Assembly (NCBI GenBank): GCA_003133285.1
Contig: PKWR01000199.1
Span: 1-10,259, forward strand
Direction of reading: 5' to 3'
Origin: Coriobacteriia bacterium
GTDB lineage: Bacteria > Actinomycetota > Coriobacteriia > Anaerosomatales > PALSA-660
DNA: 10,259 nt
The position numbers and the translations under genes were made by a program. How positions within the stretch are numbered: the first letter of the stretch is position 1; every line of letters starts with the position of its first letter. The notes below the pieces were generated by a model. That model was not told the DNA's origin. It worked only from the letters and a program-made list of their open reading frames with translations, and did not search any database. Shown piece after piece: positions 6,311 to 10,259 of this stretch.

Positions 6311-7405
6311 TCAGGCCGAGAGTGACGTGTGCGTCACGAACGGCGGACGGACGACGGTCGCGGACACGTTCTTGCGTCGTGCGGTGATCTCAAGGCACGT
6401 TCCGGGCTCAGCGAGCGCTGACGGCACGTAGGCCGTCGCGATACCGTGCTCGAGGTTCGGCGAGAAGGTGCCGCTTGCCACAGTACCGACCTCCACACCG
6501 TCGTGCAACACGGGGTACCCGTGCCTCGGCACGCCTTCGGAGACGTTCAGCCCGACCAGCTTGCGCTCGGGTCCTGCCTCCTTGATGGCCGCGAGGACGT
6601 CGCGGCCGATGAAGTCGGCCTTCTTCATCGAGACGACCCACGACAGTCCCGCGCTGATCGGATCGATCGAGCGGTCCATGTCGGTGCCGTGCAGGGGGTA
6701 GCCCATCTCGAGCCGCAGCGTGTCACGCGCGCCCAGGCCGCACGGCGATACCTCGGCGAAGCTGAGCAGCAGCCTCCAGACCGCGGCGGCGTCCGTCGCG
6801 GCGCACACGATCTCGACGCCGTCCTCGCCGGTGTAGCCGGTCCGGGCGAGTAGCACAGGGATCGACTCGTCGAGCCGGGCCTCAGCGATGTGGAAGCGCG
6901 CCGGGGGCTCCTCGCCCGCGAGTTCCGTGATGATGCGGACGGCCTCGGGACCCTGGAGGGCGATGAGGCCCGTGCGGTCCGACTCGTCGACGAACTCCAC
7001 GCCCTCGGGGAGGTGCGCGGCGATCCACTCAGCGTCGACGGCGCGGTTCGAGGCGTTGGCGATGATGAGGTATTCGAGGTCGCCGGTGTGGTAGACGATC
7101 AGGTCGTCGATGATGCCGCCGGCCTCATCGCACATGACCGTGTAGACCGCCTTGCTCATCTCGTCGATCTTGTGCAGGTCGTTGGTCACGAGGCCCTGGA
7201 GCGCGTCGAAGGCCTCGAACCCGAACACGCGGAACTCAGCCATATGGCAGACGTCGAAGACGCCCGCCGACGTGCGGACGGCCCTGTGCTCGTCGATGAT
7301 GCCCGCATACTGCACCGGCATCTCGAAGCCGGCGAACGGCACCATCCGCGCACCGAGCGCGAGATGCTCCTCATAGAGCGGCGTACGCAGCAGTCCTTCG
7401 GTCAT
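6311..7405 (-). CDS. gcvT: Glycine cleavage system T protein (aminomethyltransferase)
   Basis: The 364-residue protein transfers the methylene group from aminomethyl-GcvH to tetrahydrofolate and releases ammonia. Family features in order are FAGFEMPVQY (24-33), FDVCHMAEF (50-58), LVTNDL (72-77), the catalytic aspartate D101 in GGIIDDLIVYH, NASNRAVDAEW, GYTGEDGVEI, and GLGARDTLRLEMGYPLHGTD in the second half. C53 and A56 replace the more usual Ser and Gly of the FDVSHMGE motif, a mild variation. Start is ATG 7405-7403 behind GGGAAGGGG. It lies 60 bases after the D,D-carboxypeptidase stop, too little room for a tandem glycine riboswitch, so the gcv genes may be read from an upstream promoter. 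It is first of four gcv genes in the order T-H-PA-PB. Confidence 0.96.
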   Translation of the reverse strand: MTEGLLRTPLYEEHLALGARMVPFAGFEMPVQYAGIIDEHRAVRTSAGVFDVCHMAEFRVFGFEAFDALQGLVTNDLHKIDEMSKAVYTVMCDEAGGIIDDLIVYHTGDLEYLIIANASNRAVDAEWIAAHLPEGVEFVDESDRTGLIALQGPEAVRIITELAGEEPPARFHIAEARLDESIPVLLARTGYTGEDGVEIVCAATDAAAVWRLLLSFAEVSPCGLGARDTLRLEMGYPLHGTDMDRSIDPISAGLSWVVSMKKADFIGRDVLAAIKEAGPERKLVGLNVSEGVPRHGYPVLHDGVEVGTVASGTFSPNLEHGIATAYVPSALAEPGTCLEITARRKNVSATVVRPPFVTHTSLSA

Positions 7406-7465
7406 GCGTCCATCCCCTTCCCGATCACGTTCGTGCAGGAGCCGGAGCCGGAACCTCTCACGCCG

Positions 7466-8683
7466 CTATCCGAACACGGCACGCCAGATCCGGGCGAAGA
7501 AGAACACGATGCGCTGCCCGATGTTCGGCGACGGCACGTCCGAGGACGCGACCACCGGCACCTGGGTCAGTACACTGTCACCCTGGTAGAGAGTCATGGT
7601 ACCAATGACGTCGCCCTTCGAGACGGGAGCAGGCACGTCGGCCTTCAACTCGATCCGCCGCTGCACGGGGCCCGCCAGGTCGAACACCGGCATGGACGTG
7701 GTCTCGGCCGTCTCGGCGCCCACCGTTCGATCCAGGTAGTCGGAGACGGGGACGCGGCCCAGCGTCTCCCCCGCCTGAACGATCGTCGTCGCCTTGTAGT
7801 GCGCGAAACCCCAGTCGATCAGCTTCGTCGCCTGTTGCGCGCGGCCGGTCTCGTTCGCAGCGCCCATGACCGTGCCGACGAACTCGATGTTCCCCCGTTT
7901 GACCGCGAAAACCACGCAGTAGCCGGCGTTGTCGGTCCAGCCGGTCTTCACGCCTTCGGTGCCCTTGTAGCTCTTGAGCAGCGAGTTGTGGTTCGTCAGT
8001 ACGTGGGTGTACCGGTCCGAGCGGACCTTGACCGTATAGGTGCCGACGATCTGGCGGAAGACGGGGTTGCGCATCGCGTAGCGGGCGAGCGCGGTGAGGT
8101 CCTCGGCCGACGTGTAGTGCCCCTTGGCGTCGAGGCCGTGCGGGTTCACGTAGTGGGTGTTGACCAGATCGAGCTGCGCGGCCTTCGCGTTCATCATCGC
8201 GACGAACGACTCGACGGAGCCGCCCACGGTCTCCGCCGCGAGCGTCGCGGCGTCGTTGCCGGACTGCACGAGCACGCCCTTGAGGAGCTCCCCCAGCGGT
8301 ATGCGCTCGCCGGCAACAAGGCCCATCGAGGACTGGCCGACCGCCGACGCCACCTTGTCGACGGTCACGACCGTGTTCAGGTCCGCTTTCTCGAGGATGA
8401 CGACGGCGGTCATGATCTTGGTCGTCGACGCCATCGCGCGGCGGCTCTCGGGGTTGCGGGCCCACAGCTCGCGGCCGTCCATGGTCATCAGCACGCCAGA
8501 AGGGATGTAGAGGTCGGGGGCCTTGGAGCGAAGCGACGGAGCGTCCGCCACCTGGATCCGGCCGATGTAGTCGGCGTCGAGGACGGCCGCGGATGCCGGT
8601 CCCGCGCCGGCGAGAAGCAGGGCTGAGACGAGCAGCGCCGTCAGGACGGCTGTGCGACGAGCGAAGGGCGTTCGAGCGGTCAT
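7466..8683 (-). CDS. Serine-type D-Ala-D-Ala carboxypeptidase, peptidase S11 (DacA/DacF family)
   Basis: With ATG 8683-8681 the protein has 405 residues. A Sec signal peptide is clear: MTARTPFARR, a hydrophobic run TAVLTALLVSALLLAGAG and an A-S-A cleavage motif near residues 29-31. The penicillin-binding triad is intact: S86-T-T-K89 with the acyl-serine, S141-G-N143, and K246-T-G248. A beta-rich PBP5 C-terminal domain follows (about 285-375), and the tail IGQRIVFFFARIWRAVFG is amphipathic, as in membrane-anchored PBP5-type enzymes. It trims the terminal D-Ala from peptidoglycan pentapeptides outside the membrane. The frame is open up to ATG 8764-8762, which would add 27 residues, but that start lacks a ribosome binding site and would bury the signal peptide, so I reject it. 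Its link to the gcv genes downstream is positional only. Confidence 0.92.
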   Translation of the reverse strand: MTARTPFARRTAVLTALLVSALLLAGAGPASAAVLDADYIGRIQVADAPSLRSKAPDLYIPSGVLMTMDGRELWARNPESRRAMASTTKIMTAVVILEKADLNTVVTVDKVASAVGQSSMGLVAGERIPLGELLKGVLVQSGNDAATLAAETVGGSVESFVAMMNAKAAQLDLVNTHYVNPHGLDAKGHYTSAEDLTALARYAMRNPVFRQIVGTYTVKVRSDRYTHVLTNHNSLLKSYKGTEGVKTGWTDNAGYCVVFAVKRGNIEFVGTVMGAANETGRAQQATKLIDWGFAHYKATTIVQAGETLGRVPVSDYLDRTVGAETAETTSMPVFDLAGPVQRRIELKADVPAPVSKGDVIGTMTLYQGDSVLTQVPVVASSDVPSPNIGQRIVFFFARIWRAVFG

Positions 8684-8842
8684 GGGCCTCGTCGGTGTCG
8701 ATGGTGCGCGGATCGCGACGCGCGATGTCCTCGCGCGGAACTCGTATGGTACGACACCACTCATAACGGAGGGTGCGGATGTTGCCTCGCGGTTGCGGTC
8801 GCCTCGCGGAGCGTGCGCGTGCAGGGGCCCGTTTGCGCCCCC

Positions 8843-8871
8843 TTAGCGCTCGTCCGTCGTTCGCGTATGAT
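8843..8871 (+). promoter_or_regulatory. Predicted sigma-70-type promoter of the GGDEF-like gene
   Basis: TATGAT at 8866-8871 is a good -10 box. TTAGCG at 8843-8848 is a weak -35 box (three of six matches) at the ideal spacing of 17 bases. Transcription would start near 8878, giving an untranslated leader of roughly 68 bases before ATG 8946. Confidence 0.5.
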
Positions 8872-8933
8872 GAAGCGGCCGGCACCCGACGGACCGGCAT
8901 CTCGCGACCGTCAGGGCCCCGGCAGGCGTCGGC

Positions 8934-8940
8934 GGAAAGG
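8934..8940 (+). promoter_or_regulatory. Ribosome binding site of the GGDEF-like gene
   Basis: GGAAAGG ends five bases before ATG 8946 and supports that start. Confidence 0.6.
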
Positions 8941-8945
8941 CTGTC

Positions 8946-9725
8946 ATGGACTACTCGAGGTTCGAGCGCCTGACCATCGGCGTGGGAGCGGTCGCGATCA
9001 TGGCGACCGCCACGTTCTCTCTCTATCCGGCGCCCGACGCGGTCGAGCTCGTGGCCCAACTCCTCCTGCTCGCTGTACTCGTTGGAGCCGTCCGCTGGGG
9101 ACGCCGCGGAGGCACCTTCACCGCTGTCGTCGCCACGGTCGCCTACATCCTCATGCGCATCGACTGGGTCGCGAGCGCCAGCCTCGCCCCGGAGTTCAGC
9201 CGGCTCGTGCTCATGCGCGCGGCCAGCTACGGGCTCGTCGGGATCGCGGGCGGCGAGGCGTGCACGCGTATCAAGTACGCCTTCGCCCGTTCGCAGGACG
9301 ACCTCGCGATCGACCCCACGAGCCGCGTCTACACGGCCGACTTCATCACCCGGATGGTGCGCACGGCGGTCGTCTCGTTCCGCCGGTACGGCGCGCCGTT
9401 CTCCGTCATCATCGTCGAGGTCGACGGCTCGGTCACCTCGGGGTTGCGGGCCGGCAAGACCGACAGCGTCGTCCGTGCGATCGCCACGTACCTGCGCAGC
9501 GAGCTGAGGCTGGTCGACGACATCGGACGGCTGCGCAACGGGTCGTTCCTCGTGCTGCTGCCACAGACGGGCCATGTCGAGGCGGAAGGCGTCAGTGCAC
9601 GCCTGGCGTCGGGACTGCGCGACTCGATCGGCATCGCCGACGGAGCGATCCGCACACACGTGTTCGGCTCGCTCAACGACCTCGCCGAGATCGAGGCGCT
9701 CGCCTCGGAGGCGGCCGCCGCCTAA
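8946..9725 (+). CDS. Membrane protein with degenerate GGDEF domain, I-site kept
   Basis: The 259-residue protein has up to four membrane segments (about 9-27, 33-50, 56-72 and 87-105), then a cytoplasmic GGDEF-like domain (about 118-225). The domain can be followed through DPTSRVYTADF (123-133, for DxLTGLxNRxxF), RYGAPFSVIIVEVDG (147-161) and VVRAIATYLRSELRLVDDIGRL. The signature GGDEF is replaced by R197-N-G-S-F201, so the metal- and GTP-binding acidic residues are gone and cyclase activity is not expected. The inhibitory-site motif R188-L-V-D191 is kept five residues before this position, exactly as in active diguanylate cyclases, so the protein may bind c-di-GMP as a receptor. It is the only plus-strand gene and is divergent from the carboxypeptidase gene. 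A domain decayed for other uses, such as dimerisation, is the alternative. Confidence 0.8.
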   Translation: MDYSRFERLTIGVGAVAIMATATFSLYPAPDAVELVAQLLLLAVLVGAVRWGRRGGTFTAVVATVAYILMRIDWVASASLAPEFSRLVLMRAASYGLVGIAGGEACTRIKYAFARSQDDLAIDPTSRVYTADFITRMVRTAVVSFRRYGAPFSVIIVEVDGSVTSGLRAGKTDSVVRAIATYLRSELRLVDDIGRLRNGSFLVLLPQTGHVEAEGVSARLASGLRDSIGIADGAIRTHVFGSLNDLAEIEALASEAAAA

Positions 9726-9733
9726 CGGCCGCC
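9710..9733. terminator. Inverted repeat at the convergent gene ends, weak terminator candidate
   Basis: GGCGGCC (9710-9716) and GGCCGCC (9727-9733) form a perfect 7-base-pair stem with a 10-base loop that includes the TAA stop of the GGDEF-like gene. It lies between two converging genes, where a shared terminator would be expected, but neither strand has a T-run, so a factor-independent terminator is not well supported. Confidence 0.3.
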
Positions 9734-9742
9734 GCTACTCCC

Positions 9743-10183
9743 CTACGCCGCGTCGGGCTCGTAGATCTGCGACGCGTGGACCAGCGTGAACCCGCCGGCG
9801 GTCAGTGCGGCCGCCGCGGCTTCGGGATTCGCCACCCGGAGGATGTCCACCGCCGCCTCCCCCTTGCAGCGCGGGAAGCAGTAGAGGTACTCGACGTTGA
9901 TGTCGGCTGCGCCAAGGACCTTGAGCACGTCGGCCAGCCCGCCTGGTCGATCGGGGACCTCGACGGCGACGACGCGCGTCACCGACACCGCCAGTCCCGC
10001 GGTCTCCAGCACGCGGCGCGCGGAGTGCGGCCGATTGCAGATGACTCGCGCGACTCCGTACTCGCTTGTGTCCGCGACCACGAGCGCGTGCATATCGTAG
10101 CCCTCGTCACCGAGCAGGGCACACATCTGCGCGAGACGCCCCGCCTCGTTCTGAAGGAATACCGACAGCTGTTCGATCAGCAT
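9743..10183 (-). CDS. Tandem ACT-domain protein
   Basis: The 146-residue protein consists of two ACT domains, residues about 3-68 (QLSVFLQNEAGRLAQMCALL) and 70-136 (VVAVEVPDRPGGLADVLKVL, then AADINVEYLYCF). The Gly/Pro turn followed by a helix is the ligand-binding edge of ACT domains, so a regulatory role with an amino acid ligand is likely. No catalytic domain is attached. It follows the phenylacetate-CoA ligase gene by 7 bases. In anaerobes and archaea such ACT proteins are often found beside a phenylacetate-CoA ligase and indolepyruvate ferredoxin oxidoreductase genes, which act in aromatic amino acid breakdown, so the ligand may be an aromatic amino acid; that is inference. Start is ATG 10183-10181 behind GAGGG at four bases. 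Confidence 0.85.
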   Translation of the reverse strand: MLIEQLSVFLQNEAGRLAQMCALLGDEGYDMHALVVADTSEYGVARVICNRPHSARRVLETAGLAVSVTRVVAVEVPDRPGGLADVLKVLGAADINVEYLYCFPRCKGEAAVDILRVANPEAAAAALTAGGFTLVHASQIYEPDAA

Positions 10184-10190
10184 GGCGCCC

Positions 10191-10259
10191 TCACACTCCC
10201 TTGTTCCGGAGGTCCACGACGCGCTTGGCCTTGCCCTCGCTGCGCTGGATCGTCCTTGG
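10191..10259 (-). CDS. Phenylacetate-CoA ligase, C-terminal end only
   Basis: Only the last 22 codons and the TGA (10193-10191) lie in the window. They read TIQRSEGKAKRVVDLRNKGV after two further residues, which matches the C-terminus of phenylacetate-CoA ligases (PaaK family), where the R-S-E-G-K-A-K-R-V stretch is characteristic and holds the lysine of the mobile C-terminal domain of adenylate-forming enzymes. The enzyme would activate phenylacetate or a related aryl acid with ATP and CoA. The assignment rests on a short piece, but the motif and the ACT gene directly downstream agree. Confidence 0.7.
   Translation of the reverse strand, partial: PRTIQRSEGKAKRVVDLRNKGV

Larger units (their letters stand above)
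8684..8945. other. Divergent intergenic region with two inverted repeats
   Basis: This 262-base stretch separates the leftward carboxypeptidase gene from the rightward GGDEF-like gene. It holds two perfect short inverted repeats, ATCGCG-ACG-CGCGAT at 8712-8726 and TCGTA-TGG-TACGA at 8742-8754, both in the part nearer the carboxypeptidase gene, where an operator or leader hairpin could lie. A promoter for the plus-strand gene is listed separately. Short open frames here show no support as genes. Confidence 0.4.

Noticed and set aside
6890..8626. 578-codon open frame on the plus strand opposite gcvT and the carboxypeptidase gene
   Set aside because: It is rich in Arg, Asp, Val and His, has no recognisable domain, and runs opposite two clear genes. 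It is the usual antisense shadow of GC-rich coding DNA.
8684..8764. Longer start for the carboxypeptidase at ATG 8764
   Set aside because: It has no Shine-Dalgarno sequence, and the added 27 residues would put a charged stretch before an otherwise perfect signal peptide.
7578..9659. 693-codon open frame on the minus strand crossing the divergent region and the GGDEF-like gene
   Set aside because: It overlaps the carboxypeptidase gene in another frame and lies antisense to the GGDEF-like gene. Its Arg/Asp/Pro-rich composition shows no domain, whereas both genes it overlaps have clear family motifs.

Overview
The window is GC-rich, gene-dense DNA with no RNA genes, mobile elements or CRISPR arrays that I can see. 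Gene content points to an actinobacterium from an early-branching, probably unicellular lineage (Coriobacteriia, Rubrobacteria or Thermoleophilia type). The clues are a GarA-like FHA protein next to an FtsR/Rv1828-type MerR regulator, a small single-motif RsiG-like protein, and a glycine decarboxylase split into two subunits (GcvPA and GcvPB). The lineage is an inference.

Layout. Almost everything reads on the minus strand, right to left. At the right edge is the last part of a phenylacetate-CoA ligase gene, followed by a tandem-ACT protein. One gene on the plus strand (8946-9725) encodes a membrane protein with a degenerate GGDEF domain. It converges on the ACT gene and diverges from a D,D-carboxypeptidase gene (7466-8683). 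From there a tight minus-strand series runs to the left edge: D,D-carboxypeptidase, gcvT, gcvH, gcvPA, gcvPB, a lipoate/octanoate transferase, an RsiG-like protein, an 86-residue unknown protein, a zinc-ribbon FHA protein, a MerR/FtsR regulator, and a nuclease-fold protein cut off by the window edge. Most gaps are short or overlapping (GTGA at gcvPA/gcvPB, ATGA at FHA/merR). The largest gap within the series is 110 bases, in front of the RsiG-like gene.

How the genes fit together. gcvT, gcvH, gcvPA and gcvPB encode the T, H and two-part P proteins of the glycine cleavage system; the adjacent acyltransferase would help lipoylate GcvH. Downstream lies a regulatory block. The FHA and MerR proteins match the garA-Rv1828 pair, which also sits beside gcvH in mycobacteria. 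The 101-residue protein carries the E-x3-S-x2-R-x3-(Q/H)-x3-D signature of RsiG, the c-di-GMP-armed anti-sigma factor of WhiG. A second possible c-di-GMP protein is the GGDEF-like membrane protein, whose active site is lost (RNGSF for GGDEF) but whose inhibitory-site RxxD is kept at the exact spacing. The most interesting signal is therefore a possible c-di-GMP-responsive regulatory module embedded in a glycine cleavage/cell-division neighbourhood.
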